Positions 53,770-63,153 of a stretch of DNA of 64,000 bases are shown in pieces. Position 1 is the stretch's first letter. Every line of letters begins with the position of its first letter. The DNA is from CALABS01 sp050260775 (lineage in GTDB: Bacteria > Pseudomonadota > Alphaproteobacteria > Rhodospirillales > Magnetospirillaceae). Made by a program: the position numbers and the translations under genes. The DNA lies in NCBI GenBank assembly GCA_050260775.1, contig JBLNCP010000027.1, positions 53,527 to 117,526 of the forward strand, read 5' to 3'. The notes beneath the pieces were generated by a model. That model was not told the DNA's origin and did no database searches. It was given only the letters and a program-made list of their open reading frames with translations.

Positions 53770-55554
53770 ATGGCTGCCAACAAGATCATCGACCACACCT
53801 ACGACGTGGTCGTCGTCGGCGCCGGCGGCGCCGGCCTGCGCGCCACCATGGGCATGGGTGTCGCCGGCTTCAAGACCGCCTGCATCACCAAGGTGTTCCC
53901 CACCCGCTCGCACACCGTGGCCGCCCAGGGCGGCATCGGCGCCTCGCTCGGCAACATGGCCGAGGACAATTGGCGCTGGCACATGTACGACACCGTCAAG
54001 GGGTCGGACTGGCTGGGCGACCAGGACGCCATCGAGTACATGTGCCGCGAGGCGGTGCCGGCCGTGCACGAGCTCGAGCACTTCGGCGTGCCGTTCTCGC
54101 GCACGCCCGAGGGCAAGATCTACCAGCGCCCGTTCGGCGGCCACATGTCGAACTACGGCGAGAAGCCGGTGCAGCGCGCCTGCGCCGCCGCCGACCGCAC
54201 CGGCCACGCGATCCTGCACACCCTGTACCAGCAGTCGCTGAAGCACTCGTGCGAGTTCTTCGTCGAGTACTTCGCGCTCGACCTGATCATGGACCAGGAC
54301 GGCGCCTGCCGCGGCGTCATGGCCTGGAACCTGGACGACGGCACGCTCCACCGCTTCCGCGCCCACAAGGTGGTGCTGGCCTCGGGCGGCTACGGCCGCG
54401 CCTACTTCAGCTGCACCTCGGCGCACACCTGCACCGGCGACGGCCACGGCATGGTCGCCCGCGCCGGCCTGCCGCTGCAGGACATGGAATTCGTGCAGTT
54501 CCACCCGACCGGCATCTACGGCTCGGGCTGCCTCATCACCGAGGGTGCCCGCGGCGAGGGTGGCTACGTCACCAACTCGGCCGGCGAGCGCTTCATGGAG
54601 CGTTATGCCCCGACCGCCAAGGACCTGGCCTCGCGTGACGTCGTCTCGCGCGCCATGACCATGGAGATCCGCGAAGGCCGCGGCGTCGGCAAGGAGCACG
54701 ACCACATCTACCTGCACCTCGAGCACCTCGGTGCCGAGACGCTGGAGCTGCGGCTGCCCGGCATTTCCGAGACCGCCAAGATCTTCGCCGGCGTCGACGT
54801 CACCAAGGAGCCGATCCCGGTGCTGCCGACCGTCCACTACAACATGGGCGGCATTCCGACCAACGTGTACGGCGAGGTCCTGCGTCCGACCAAGGACAAC
54901 CCGGACGCCACCGTCGAGGGCCTGATGGCCATCGGCGAGGCCGCCTGCGTGTCGGTCCACGGCGCCAACCGCCTGGGCACCAACTCGCTCTTGGACATCG
55001 TGGTGTTCGGCCGCGCCGCCGCGCTGCGCGCCCAGGAGACGCTGAAGCCCGGCACCGCCCACAAGCCGCTGCCCAAGGACGGCGGCGACCTGGCGATCTC
55101 GCGCTTCGAGCGTCTGCGCAATGCCAGCGGCTCGCTGCACACCAGCGAGATCCGTCTCGCCATGCAGAAGACCATGCAGATGGACGCGGCGGTGTTCCGC
55201 ACCTCCAAGTCGCTGGCCGAGGGCTGCGAGAAGCTGGCGCAGGTCGCCTCGACCCTGCCGCAGATCAAGATCAACGACCGTTCCACCATCTGGAACTCGG
55301 ATCTGGTCGAGGCGCTCGAGCTCGAGAACCTGATGGACTGCGCCCTGGCGACCATCGTGTCGGCCGAGGCCCGTCACGAATCCCGCGGCGCCCACGCTCA
55401 CGAGGACTTCCCGGAGCGTGACGACGTCAACTGGCAGAAGCACACCCTGGCCTGGGTCAAGGATGGCAAGGTGTCGCTGGACTACCGTCCGGTGCACACC
55501 TACACGCTGACCGACGAGGTCGAGTACATCAAGCCGCAGAAGCGCGTGTACTAG
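53770..55554 (+). CDS. sdhA: Succinate dehydrogenase flavoprotein subunit
   Basis: FAD-containing catalytic subunit oxidising succinate to fumarate. The 594-residue protein has the FAD-binding VVVGAGGAGLRA, the covalent-flavin histidine in RSHTVAAQGG, the substrate-binding QFHPTGIYG, GARGEGG and the catalytic arginine in SRAMTMEI. The ATG at 53770 gives the normal N-terminus; the frame is open upstream through sdhD. It is followed by sdhB after 23 bases. Confidence 0.98.
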   Translation: MAANKIIDHTYDVVVVGAGGAGLRATMGMGVAGFKTACITKVFPTRSHTVAAQGGIGASLGNMAEDNWRWHMYDTVKGSDWLGDQDAIEYMCREAVPAVHELEHFGVPFSRTPEGKIYQRPFGGHMSNYGEKPVQRACAAADRTGHAILHTLYQQSLKHSCEFFVEYFALDLIMDQDGACRGVMAWNLDDGTLHRFRAHKVVLASGGYGRAYFSCTSAHTCTGDGHGMVARAGLPLQDMEFVQFHPTGIYGSGCLITEGARGEGGYVTNSAGERFMERYAPTAKDLASRDVVSRAMTMEIREGRGVGKEHDHIYLHLEHLGAETLELRLPGISETAKIFAGVDVTKEPIPVLPTVHYNMGGIPTNVYGEVLRPTKDNPDATVEGLMAIGEAACVSVHGANRLGTNSLLDIVVFGRAAALRAQETLKPGTAHKPLPKDGGDLAISRFERLRNASGSLHTSEIRLAMQKTMQMDAAVFRTSKSLAEGCEKLAQVASTLPQIKINDRSTIWNSDLVEALELENLMDCALATIVSAEARHESRGAHAHEDFPERDDVNWQKHTLAWVKDGKVSLDYRPVHTYTLTDEVEYIKPQKRVY

Positions 55555-55577
55555 GCAAAGGGTAAGGAGAGACAGAC

Positions 55578-56360
55578 ATGGTCGAATTCGCCCTGCCCGC
55601 CAATTCCCGGGTGCAGAACGGCAAGGTCTACAAGGCCCCCGCCGGCGCCAAGAACGTCAAGGCGTTCAAGATCTACCGCTATGATCCCGACTCGGGCGCC
55701 AACCCGCGTCTGGACACCTACGAGGTCGATCTCGACGCCTGCGGACCGATGATTCTGGACGCCCTGCTGAAGATCAAGAACGAGATCGACTCGACCTTGA
55801 CCTTCCGCCGCTCGTGCCGTGAAGGCATCTGCGGTTCGTGCGCCATGAACATCGACGGCACCAACACGCTCGCCTGCCTGAAGCCCATCGAGGACATCAA
55901 GGGCGACGCGCGCATCTACCCGCTGCCGCACATGCCGGTGGTCAAGGACCTGATCCCCGACCTCAGTATCCCCTACGCGCAGCTGGCCTCGATCAAGCCG
56001 TGGATGCAGACCCAGACCCCGCCGCCGCCGGACGGTGAGCGCCTGCAGTCGCCGGAAGAGCGCGAGAAGCTCGACGGCCTGTGGGAGTGCATCCTGTGCT
56101 TCTGCTGCCAGACCAGCTGCCCCAGCTACTGGTGGAACGGCGAGCGCTACCTCGGCCCGGCGGTGCTGCTGCAGGCGGCCCGCTGGATCCACGACTCGCG
56201 CGACGAGTTTACCGGCGAGCGCCTGGATGCCCTCGAGGATCCCTTCAAGCTGTACCGCTGCCACACCATCATGAACTGCACCCGGACCTGCCCCAAGGGC
56301 CTCAATCCGGCCAAGGCGATCGGCAGCATCAAGGAAAAGATCATGGAGCGCCGGGGCTAA
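55578..56360 (+). CDS. sdhB: Succinate dehydrogenase iron-sulfur subunit
   Basis: Electron-transfer subunit. The 260-residue protein has the 2Fe-2S ligands in CREGICGSCAMNIDG, the 4Fe-4S motif CILCFCCQTSCP, and the 3Fe-4S region CHTIMNCTRTCPKGLNP. The length is normal. Last gene of the operon, ended by a terminator at 56384-56415. Confidence 0.98.
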   Translation: MVEFALPANSRVQNGKVYKAPAGAKNVKAFKIYRYDPDSGANPRLDTYEVDLDACGPMILDALLKIKNEIDSTLTFRRSCREGICGSCAMNIDGTNTLACLKPIEDIKGDARIYPLPHMPVVKDLIPDLSIPYAQLASIKPWMQTQTPPPPDGERLQSPEEREKLDGLWECILCFCCQTSCPSYWWNGERYLGPAVLLQAARWIHDSRDEFTGERLDALEDPFKLYRCHTIMNCTRTCPKGLNPAKAIGSIKEKIMERRG

Positions 56361-56383
56361 GCCCAGGCGTCCATGGGATGAGG

Positions 56384-56415
56384 AAGGGCCCGCCGGTTCG
56401 CCGGCGGGCCTTTTT
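56384..56415 (+). terminator. Rho-independent terminator of sdhCDAB
   Basis: AAGGGCCCGCCGG-TTCG-CCGGCGGGCCTTTTT: an 11-12-bp stem with a UUCG tetraloop followed by TTTTT. Confidence 0.92.
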
Positions 56416-56456
56416 GCTTTATGGTGGCGGTTGTCGCCCCTTGCGAGGAGCGTTGC

Positions 56457-57194
56457 ATGACCTGGCTGCTGATCGTCGGCGCCGCCTTTCTCGCCGGGGC
56501 CCTCAACGCCGTGGCCGGGGGCGGGACCTTCCTGACCCTTCCCGCCCTGGTGTTCGCCGGCGTGCCTCCCATCGCCGCCAACGCCACCAGCACGGTGGCG
56601 GTGCTGCCCGGCTACGTCGCCAGCGTCGCCGGCTTCCGCTCCGATCTCGCGCCGGTGGCCGGCATCGGCCTCAGGCCCCTCGCCGGGGTGGCCCTGGCCG
56701 GCGGCATCGCCGGCGCGCTGCTGCTGCTGGTCACCCCCGCCCGGGTGTTCCAGGGCGTGGTGCCCTGGCTGCTGGTGGTTGCCACCCTGCTGTTCGCCTT
56801 CGGCCCCCGCCTGTCGGCCTGGGCCCGCGGACACGCGCTGTCGCGGCCGGCGCCCGCCCTCGGGCTGCTGTTCGCCATCTCGGTGTACGGGGGCTACTTC
56901 AACGGCGGCCTCGGCATCCTGCTGCTGGCCGGGCTGGCGCTCTTGGGGGTGGCCGACCTCAATGCCATGAACGGGCTGAAGAACGTGGTCTCGACGGTGC
57001 TGTCGGTGGTCTCGGCCGCCACCTTCGCGGTCGCCGGCATCGTCGACTGGCCCAAGGCGCTGGTGATGATGGCCGCGGCCGCCGCCGGCGGCTGGGTCGG
57101 CGCCCGCCTGGGGCGGCGGATTCCGCCGGGCGCCCTCAGGGCCGGCATCGTCGCGGTCGGGGCGACGATGGCGGTCCTGTTCTTCTTGCGCTGA
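56457..57194 (+). CDS. TauE/SafE family membrane transporter
   Basis: Predicted anion exporter/permease of 245 residues with about eight membrane helices. The N-terminus (FLAGALNAVAGGGTFLTLPAL) and the duplicated internal pattern (GGYFNGGLGILLLAGLALLG) are family signatures. GCGAGGAGCG precedes the ATG at 56457. Substrates of this family include sulfite, sulfoacetate and other organosulfonates, but nothing adjacent reveals which applies. Confidence 0.9.
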   Translation: MTWLLIVGAAFLAGALNAVAGGGTFLTLPALVFAGVPPIAANATSTVAVLPGYVASVAGFRSDLAPVAGIGLRPLAGVALAGGIAGALLLLVTPARVFQGVVPWLLVVATLLFAFGPRLSAWARGHALSRPAPALGLLFAISVYGGYFNGGLGILLLAGLALLGVADLNAMNGLKNVVSTVLSVVSAATFAVAGIVDWPKALVMMAAAAAGGWVGARLGRRIPPGALRAGIVAVGATMAVLFFLR

Positions 57195-57206
57195 GGGCGC
57201 CGCCCG

Positions 57207-57836
57207 CTATTCGCGGTCGAATGCCTGGCCCCAGCTGCCGGGCTGCAGCTGGAAGCCGCTGCCCTGGGGCTCCACCGGGACGGGGGCCGGCGGCGGCGGC
57301 AGCGTCGGCGCCGACGGTTGCGGCTTGGGCGGATTGACGTCGCTGGCCGAGGGTGCGGGCACCACCGGCGGCACCGGCGCCGGCGGCGGCGGCGTCAGCG
57401 TCTGGGTGGGGACGGGCGCCGGCGTCGGCGCGACGGCCGGGGCGGTGGTCTCGGTCTGGCCGGTGCGCCGGCGCCACGCGGCCACCGCCTTGGGGTCGAG
57501 CGGGTTGATGTAGCGGCCCTGGGCGTCGGTCATGCGGGGGTCGAAGCACTGGAACACCGCCTTGTGCGGCGTGAACATGCGGCACTGCCAGCGCATGTTG
57601 GCGAGCAGCGTCGATTGCAGGCCGTGGGCGGCGCAGGATTCCGCCGCCATCTTCTCGACCTCGGCCCATTGCTCGTCGTTGTCGTAGCAAACCCACACCT
57701 GCCCGATTTCGAGCACGGTGTCCTTGGGCTTGGCGACCAGGGAGGTGGTCTGCTTGCGGGTGTCGTAGAAGGGCCCGTCGCTGCAGGCCGGCAGGGCAGC
57801 AAGGACAGCCAGCAGGATCAAACGGTTCGGGCGCAT
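57207..57836 (-). CDS. Predicted lipoprotein with proline-rich C-terminal region
   Basis: The 209-residue protein has a lipobox (AALPAC, Cys at about residue 18). The N-terminal half carries five further cysteines, including VWVCYDN, ESCAAHG, WQCRMF and FQCFDP, and looks like a compact disulfide-bonded domain. From about residue 125 on it is a Pro/Ala/Thr-rich tail of the kind that spans periplasm or peptidoglycan. No family recognised. It converges with the TauE/SafE gene. Confidence 0.78.
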   Translation of the reverse strand: MRPNRLILLAVLAALPACSDGPFYDTRKQTTSLVAKPKDTVLEIGQVWVCYDNDEQWAEVEKMAAESCAAHGLQSTLLANMRWQCRMFTPHKAVFQCFDPRMTDAQGRYINPLDPKAVAAWRRRTGQTETTAPAVAPTPAPVPTQTLTPPPPAPVPPVVPAPSASDVNPPKPQPSAPTLPPPPAPVPVEPQGSGFQLQPGSWGQAFDRE

Positions 57837-57984
57837 GGCGGGGCCTTCGATGGAGTGGGCGCATCCTGTTTAACCCAGGGCGGCGGCGGGGGGAAGGCCC
57901 CCCGCGTCCCTCCCTTCCGTCCCCGGGTCTTCTGGGCTATCCTGCCGACCACAAAATCACAGGGCGGGGAAGGAGAGGATACCG

Positions 57985-58917
57985 ATGTCCGAGGACAAGA
58001 AGTTCCGGCTGGTGACGCGCAGCGACTTCGACGGTCTGGTCTGTGCCGTCCTGCTGAGGCAGCTGAACCTGGTCGACGAGATCAAGTTCGTGCATCCCAA
58101 GGACATGCAGGACGGCGTCGTCGAGATCGGCGACGGCGACATCACCACCAACCTGCCCTACGTCGACGGCGTCCATCTCGCCTTCGACCACCACCTGTCC
58201 GAGACGCTGCGCGTCGGCAAGAAGGACAACCACATCATCGACCCCAAGGCCCCCTCGGCGGCCCGCGTGGTCTACGACTACTACGGCGGCGCCGCGCGCT
58301 TCCCCGCCGCCTGGGACAAGATGATGGAGGCGGTCGACCAGGGGGATTCGGCGCAGTACTCCCTCGACGACATCCTGTCGCCCACCGGCTGGACGCTGCT
58401 CAACTACATCATGGACGCGCGCACCGGCCTCGGGCGCTTCCGTGATTTCCGCATCTCGAACTACCAGCTGATGATGGAGCTGATCGAGTACTGCCGGAAT
58501 CACACCATCGATCAGATTCTGGCCCTGCCCGACGTCAAGGAACGCACCGACCTCTATTTCGAGCACGAGGAGAAGTTCAAGGAACAGATCCGCCGCTGCT
58601 CGACCGTGCACGGCAATTGCGTGGTGCTCGACCTGCGCAAGGAAGAGACCATCTACGCCGGCAACCGCTTCATGATTTACGCGCTGCACCCCGAGTGCAA
58701 CATCTCCATCCATGTGATGTGGGGCCTCAAGAAGCAGAACACGGTCTTCGCCATCGGCAAGTCCATCCTCGACCGCAGCTCCAAGACCAACGTCGGTGCC
58801 CTCTGCCTCGGCTACGGTGGCGGCGGCCACGAGAAGGCCGGCACCTGCCAGATCGAGAACGCGCTGTCCGACCGCGTGCTCAAGGAGATCGTGGCCAAGA
58901 TCAACGCCGACGGCTGA
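57985..58917 (+). CDS. DHH-family phosphoesterase (exopolyphosphatase-like)
   Basis: The 310-residue soluble protein has the DHH-family motifs: TRSDFDGLVCAVLL near the N-terminus, FDHHLSE, and the DHHA1-type GYGGGGHEKAGTC near the end. Members hydrolyse short nucleic acids, cyclic dinucleotide products, pAp or polyphosphate; which of these applies cannot be told. It is a single gene with its own leader, followed by palindromic repeats. Confidence 0.88.
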   Translation: MSEDKKFRLVTRSDFDGLVCAVLLRQLNLVDEIKFVHPKDMQDGVVEIGDGDITTNLPYVDGVHLAFDHHLSETLRVGKKDNHIIDPKAPSAARVVYDYYGGAARFPAAWDKMMEAVDQGDSAQYSLDDILSPTGWTLLNYIMDARTGLGRFRDFRISNYQLMMELIEYCRNHTIDQILALPDVKERTDLYFEHEEKFKEQIRRCSTVHGNCVVLDLRKEETIYAGNRFMIYALHPECNISIHVMWGLKKQNTVFAIGKSILDRSSKTNVGALCLGYGGGGHEKAGTCQIENALSDRVLKEIVAKINADG

Positions 58918-58959
58918 CGAGCCCTCATCTGGCGCTGACGACCATCGAACACCTTTTCC

Positions 58960-59070
58960 GTCATCGCCGGGCTTGCCCGGCGATCCACGCACTGCCGCGG
59001 GAACGCCGTTTCCCAGCAATGAGCAGGTGGCAGGCACATGGATGGCCGGGTCGAGCCCGGCCATGACGAC
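58960..59070. repeat. Palindromic intergenic repeats, family A (separated units)
   Basis: TCATCGCCGGG-CTTG-CCCGGCGATCC at 58961-58986 and ATGGCCGGG-TCGAG-CCCGGCCATGAC at about 59042-59068, with a non-palindromic stretch between. They occupy much of the 356-base gap before the LivK-like gene; the rest holds an AT-richer leader (59160-59240). Confidence 0.75.
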
Positions 59071-59273
59071 AGGGGCGGACGCTTATTTTGGAGCAAGAAG
59101 CATGGAGGCCCGGATCAGGTCCGGGCAGGATGGGTCGTCCCATTTCAACCGCGATGAAGTGTGAATGTTTGCGCATAGAACACATGTTTCGTGTAGATGC
59201 GTACTCTTATTGACGGATGACGGTGTTAAATAGGACAGTCCCCGGGCAATTCGGTCCCTGGGGAGTAGGTTCT

Positions 59274-60512
59274 ATGAGCGTCAAGCAGTGGGTGGCCCCC
59301 GCGTTGGTGGTGGGCGCGGTGGCGGTGGGTTCGGCGGCGTCTGCCGCCCTGGCCGCCAACGCGGCGTCCGGCGACGCCATTTCCGACGGCGTGGTCAAGA
59401 TCGGCGTGCTCAACGACCAGTCCGGCATCTACGTCGACATGGCCGGCCCGGGATCGGTCATCGCCGCCCGCATGGCGGTTGAGGATTTCGGCGGCAAGGT
59501 GCTGGGCAAGCCGGTCGAGGTCGTGGCCGGCGACCACCAGAACAAGCCCGACGTCGGCGCCGCCCTGGTCAACCGCTGGATCGACCAGGAAAAGGTCGAC
59601 ACCATCGTCGACATCCCGACCTCGTCGGTGCTGCTGGCGGTGCAGGAGATCGGCCGCCAGAAGAACCGGCTGGTCATCGCCTCGACCGGCGGCTCGTCCG
59701 ACTTCACCGGCAAGTTCTGCTCGCCGGTCGGCATCCACTGGACCTACGACACCTACGGCCTGGCGGTCGGCACCGGCGCGCCGCTGGCCAAGGACGGCCC
59801 GTGGTACTTCGTCACCGCCGACTACGCCTTCGGCCACGCGCTCGAGCGCGATACCGCCGCGGCGGTGGCCAAGGCGGGCGGCAAGGTGGTGGGCAGCGTC
59901 AAGGCGCCCCAGGGCACCGCGGACTTCTCGTCCTACCTGCTGCAGGCCCAGAGCTCGGGCGCCAAGCTGGTCGGCCTCGCCAACGCCGGCGCCGACACCG
60001 TCAATTCCATCAAGCAGGCGCGCGAGTTCGGCCTGCCGCAATCGGGCGTGCGCCTGGCCGGCCTCTACATGCACATCACCGACGTCCACGCCATCGGCCT
60101 GGAGACGGCGCAGGGGCTGCTGATGACCCAGGCCTTCTACTGGGACCTCAACGACGAGACCCGCGCCTGGTCCAAGCGCTTCTACGAGCGCCACCACGCC
60201 ATGCCGACCATGGGCCAGGCCGGCACCTACTCGGCGGTCAGCCACTACCTCAAGGCGGTGCAGGCGGCCGGTACCGACGAGGCGCAGGCGGTGGCCAGGA
60301 AGATGAAGGAACTGCCGGTCAACGACTTCTTCGCCAAGAACGGCAAAGTCCGCGAGGACGGCCGCATGGTCCACGACCTCTACGTGCTCGAGGTCAAGAA
60401 GCCGTCCGAATCCAAGGCGCCGTGGGACTACCTCAAGCTGGTCCGCACCATCCCCGGCGAACAGGCCGCCCGTCCCCTGGCCGAAAGCGAATGCCCGCTG
60501 GTCAAGAAATAG
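59274..60512 (+). CDS. ABC transporter substrate-binding protein, LivK type
   Basis: Periplasmic binding protein of 412 residues for branched-chain amino acids or similar small organic substrates. A signal peptide spans about residues 1-28. The mature part starts SDGVVKIGVLNDQSGIY, a typical peripla_BP_6 start, with GDHQNKPDVG and YVTADYAFG-like segments (WYFVTADYAFGHAL). GGGGAGTAGG precedes the ATG. No permease or ATPase genes follow, so it is an orphan component in this window. Confidence 0.9.
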   Translation: MSVKQWVAPALVVGAVAVGSAASAALAANAASGDAISDGVVKIGVLNDQSGIYVDMAGPGSVIAARMAVEDFGGKVLGKPVEVVAGDHQNKPDVGAALVNRWIDQEKVDTIVDIPTSSVLLAVQEIGRQKNRLVIASTGGSSDFTGKFCSPVGIHWTYDTYGLAVGTGAPLAKDGPWYFVTADYAFGHALERDTAAAVAKAGGKVVGSVKAPQGTADFSSYLLQAQSSGAKLVGLANAGADTVNSIKQAREFGLPQSGVRLAGLYMHITDVHAIGLETAQGLLMTQAFYWDLNDETRAWSKRFYERHHAMPTMGQAGTYSAVSHYLKAVQAAGTDEAQAVARKMKELPVNDFFAKNGKVREDGRMVHDLYVLEVKKPSESKAPWDYLKLVRTIPGEQAARPLAESECPLVKK

Positions 60513-60520
60513 GTCGATGC

Positions 60521-60545
60521 GCGGGGGCCGACGCGGCCCCCTCGT
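60521..60545 (+). terminator. Hairpin after the LivK-like gene
   Basis: GGGGGCC-GACGC-GGCCCCC, a 7-bp stem followed by TCGTT; weak T tract. Confidence 0.5.
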
Positions 60546-60600
60546 TGCCGTCTCGGCCCGCCCTTCCTTGTCTTCCCGTGTTCGGTTATGGTGCGCCGCC

Positions 60601-61761
60601 ATGAGCGACGGACCCCTCTACGCCTACCGCGCCAAGCTCCAGGCCGGCGAGATCAGCCCCGACCCCGCCCAGGCGCTCGCGGTGGAAAAGCTGCAGAGCC
60701 TGCACGCCGCCCTGCGCGGCTATCGGCCGGCCCTGGGCGAGACCGGCTGGCTGGCGCGCTTCGGCATCGGCCAGAGCAAGGCCAAGCCGGGCCTCGCCTG
60801 GACTCCGGGCGACGCCGTGGGCACCCAGCCCAAGCAGGGCCTCTACATCTTCGGCGAGGTCGGCCGCGGCAAGTCCATGCTGATGGACCTGTTCTACGCC
60901 ACCGCGCCGCTGGCCGCCAAGAAGCGGGTCCACTTCCACGAATTCATGCGCGACATCCACGCCGAGATTCATCGCTGGCGCCAGGCGGCCCACCGCAAGG
61001 AGGCCGACCCCATCCCCAAGCTGGCGCGCGGCATCGCCGCCGAGGCGTGGCTGCTGTGCCTCGACGAACTGCAGGTCACCGACATCGCCGACGCCATGAT
61101 CGTCGGCCGGCTGTTCCAGGCGCTGATGGATGACGGCGTGGTGGTCGTGGTGACCTCCAACCGGCCGCCCGCCGACCTGTACAAGGACGGCCTGCAGCGC
61201 GACCGCTTCCTGCCGTTCATCGGCCTGATCGAAAGCCGGCTCGACCTGCTCCAGCTCGACGCCCGCACCGATTACCGCCTGGGCCGCAAGCGCGGCCTCG
61301 AGGTCTACCATCATCCGCTGGGGGCCGCCGCCACCGCGCGGCTCGACGCCGCCTTCGCTCGCCTGACCGAGGGCGCCACGGTGCTTCCCGACCAGATCGA
61401 GGTCAACGGCCGCGTCGTCCCGGTGCCGGCCACCGCCGCCGGCGTCGCCCGGCTGTCCTTCGCGGAATTGTGCGGCCGTCCGCTCGGGGCCGCCGATTAC
61501 CTGGCGCTCGCCGGGCGCTACCACACCCTGGTGCTCGACGACATCCCGCTGCTGTCGCCCAGCAACAAGGACGAGGCCCGCCGCTTCGTCACCCTGGTCG
61601 ACGCCCTCTACGAGCATCGCACCACCCTGGTGTGTTCGGCGGCGGCGGCGCCCGAGCACCTCTACCCCACCGGGGTCGGCGCCTTCGAGTTCCAGCGCAC
61701 CGTCAGCCGCCTGATGGAGATGCAGGCCGAGGACTGGCTCGAGCGCGAGCATATAGGGTAG
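60601..61761 (+). CDS. zapE: Cell division ATPase ZapE (AFG1 family)
   Basis: AAA-type P-loop ATPase; ZapE associates with the FtsZ ring in Escherichia coli, and AFG1 acts in mitochondria. The 386-residue protein has Walker A GEVGRGKS near residue 85, the FHEFMRDIH motif, Walker B LCLDELQVTDIADAM and the sensor segment VVTSNRPP. The ATG at 60601 is the family-typical start; upstream in-frame codons are rejected. Confidence 0.95.
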   Translation: MSDGPLYAYRAKLQAGEISPDPAQALAVEKLQSLHAALRGYRPALGETGWLARFGIGQSKAKPGLAWTPGDAVGTQPKQGLYIFGEVGRGKSMLMDLFYATAPLAAKKRVHFHEFMRDIHAEIHRWRQAAHRKEADPIPKLARGIAAEAWLLCLDELQVTDIADAMIVGRLFQALMDDGVVVVVTSNRPPADLYKDGLQRDRFLPFIGLIESRLDLLQLDARTDYRLGRKRGLEVYHHPLGAAATARLDAAFARLTEGATVLPDQIEVNGRVVPVPATAAGVARLSFAELCGRPLGAADYLALAGRYHTLVLDDIPLLSPSNKDEARRFVTLVDALYEHRTTLVCSAAAAPEHLYPTGVGAFEFQRTVSRLMEMQAEDWLEREHIG

Positions 61762-61922
61762 GTCGAATGACCCTGGGCTAGGCCTAAAGGTCTGGCTGCG
61801 CTCGGTTTTTCCCCGCGCTAGAATGGGTGCGACAGCGCCGTTCGGGAGGGGTGCTCCTGGACGGATGGCCACTACCCCGATGCCACCCTACCCGTCGGAC
61901 CTACCTGGCAGGGTGGTCCAAA

Positions 61923-61939
61923 ACCTACCCCGGGTAGGT
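61923..61939. promoter_or_regulatory. Palindrome upstream of mdh
   Basis: ACCTACCCCGGGTAGGT is a perfect palindrome with a central base, 227 bases before the mdh ATG. Partial copies of its half-site (CTACC) lie nearby (about 61882-61915). The rest of this 400-base gap (61762-62165) shows no gene. Confidence 0.45.
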
Positions 61940-62165
61940 CATTCTCAAAGGACTCCAACGGCTTAGCCCGAAAGAGAGTCGGGCTTCGGCGGAACCCTTC
62001 GGAAATCCCCAAATATCGCGGGTCTCTAATGTTCTTTTAGCATACGCCAAGCCCCTTGCCCTCAACGGAGAATCGCGGTACCTAAGCCCCCCATGGCCTA
62101 TGCTGCGATGCATCGCAGCCCACCCGTTCGACCAGAAAACGCTCACCGTTCGAGGGAACCACTCC

Positions 62166-63128
62166 ATGGCACGCAAGAAGATCGCTCTCATCGGCTCCGG
62201 CAACATCGGCGGCACGCTCGCCCACCTCATCGGCCTCAAGGAGCTGGGTGATGTCGTCATGTTCGACATCGCCGAGGGCATTCCCCAGGGCAAGGGCCTC
62301 GACATCGCCGAGTCGACCCCGATCGAGGGCGTCAACGCCGCCTACTCCGGCGCCAACGACTACTCCGCCATCAAGGGCGCCGACGTCATCATCGTCACCG
62401 CCGGCGTGCCGCGCAAGCCGGGCATGAGCCGTGACGACCTGGTCGGCATCAACCTCAAGGTCATGGAATCGGTCGGCAAGGGCATCAAGGAGAACGCTCC
62501 CAACGCCTTCGTCGTCTGCATCACCAACCCGCTCGACGTGATGGTGTGGGCGCTGCAGCAGGCCTCGGGCGTCCCCGCCCACATGATCGTCGGTATGGCC
62601 GGCGTGCTGGACTCGGCCCGCTTCCGCTACTTCCTGTCCGAGGAATTCGGCGTGTCCGTCGAGGACGTCACCGCCTTCGTGCTCGGCGGCCACGGCGACA
62701 CCATGGTGCCGCTGACCCGCTACTCGACCGTCGCCGGCATTCCGCTGCCCGACCTGGTCAAGATGGGCTGGACCACCCAGGAGAAGCTCGACGCCATGGT
62801 GCAGCGCACCCGTGACGGCGGCGCCGAGATCGTCAACCTGCTCAAGACCGGTTCCGCGTTCTACGCCCCGGCCGCCGCCGGCGTGCAGATGGCCGAGGCC
62901 TACCTCAAGGACAAGAAGCGCGTGCTGACCTGCGCCGCGCAGGTCAAGAAGGGCATGTACAAGCAGCCCGACGACATCTTCGTCGGCGTGCCGGTGGTGA
63001 TCGGCGCCGGCGGCGTCGAGCGCATCGTCGAGATCGAGCTGAACGCCGACGAGCAGGCCGGTTTCGACAAGTCGGCCAACGCGGTGCGCGGTCTGATCAA
63101 GACCGCTCAGGGCCTGATGGGCCAGTAA
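62166..63128 (+). CDS. mdh: Malate dehydrogenase
   Basis: NAD-dependent malate/oxaloacetate enzyme of the TCA cycle, LDH-like group. The 320-residue protein has the dinucleotide motif GSGNIGGTLA, the mobile loop arginines in VPRKPGMSRDDL, NPLDVMVWALQ, and the catalytic histidine in GGHGDTMVPL. GAGGGAACC precedes the ATG at 62166; the frame is open for 22 more codons upstream. sucC follows after 25 bases, as in the mdh-suc operons of alphaproteobacteria. Confidence 0.98.
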   Translation: MARKKIALIGSGNIGGTLAHLIGLKELGDVVMFDIAEGIPQGKGLDIAESTPIEGVNAAYSGANDYSAIKGADVIIVTAGVPRKPGMSRDDLVGINLKVMESVGKGIKENAPNAFVVCITNPLDVMVWALQQASGVPAHMIVGMAGVLDSARFRYFLSEEFGVSVEDVTAFVLGGHGDTMVPLTRYSTVAGIPLPDLVKMGWTTQEKLDAMVQRTRDGGAEIVNLLKTGSAFYAPAAAGVQMAEAYLKDKKRVLTCAAQVKKGMYKQPDDIFVGVPVVIGAGGVERIVEIELNADEQAGFDKSANAVRGLIKTAQGLMGQ

Positions 63129-63153
63129 TCGGATACGGAGAAGGCGTAAGCCC

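Noticed and set aside
53650..55497. A 615-codon open frame antisense to sdhA
   Set aside because: Antisense to a gene with every catalytic motif; long open frames on the opposite strand are expected in GC-rich codon usage. The translation is low complexity with no recognisable domain.
59200..59245. A TTGACG-led promoter before the LivK-like gene
   Set aside because: The nearest -10-like hexamers are only 12 to 14 bases away, too close for a standard sigma-70 promoter.
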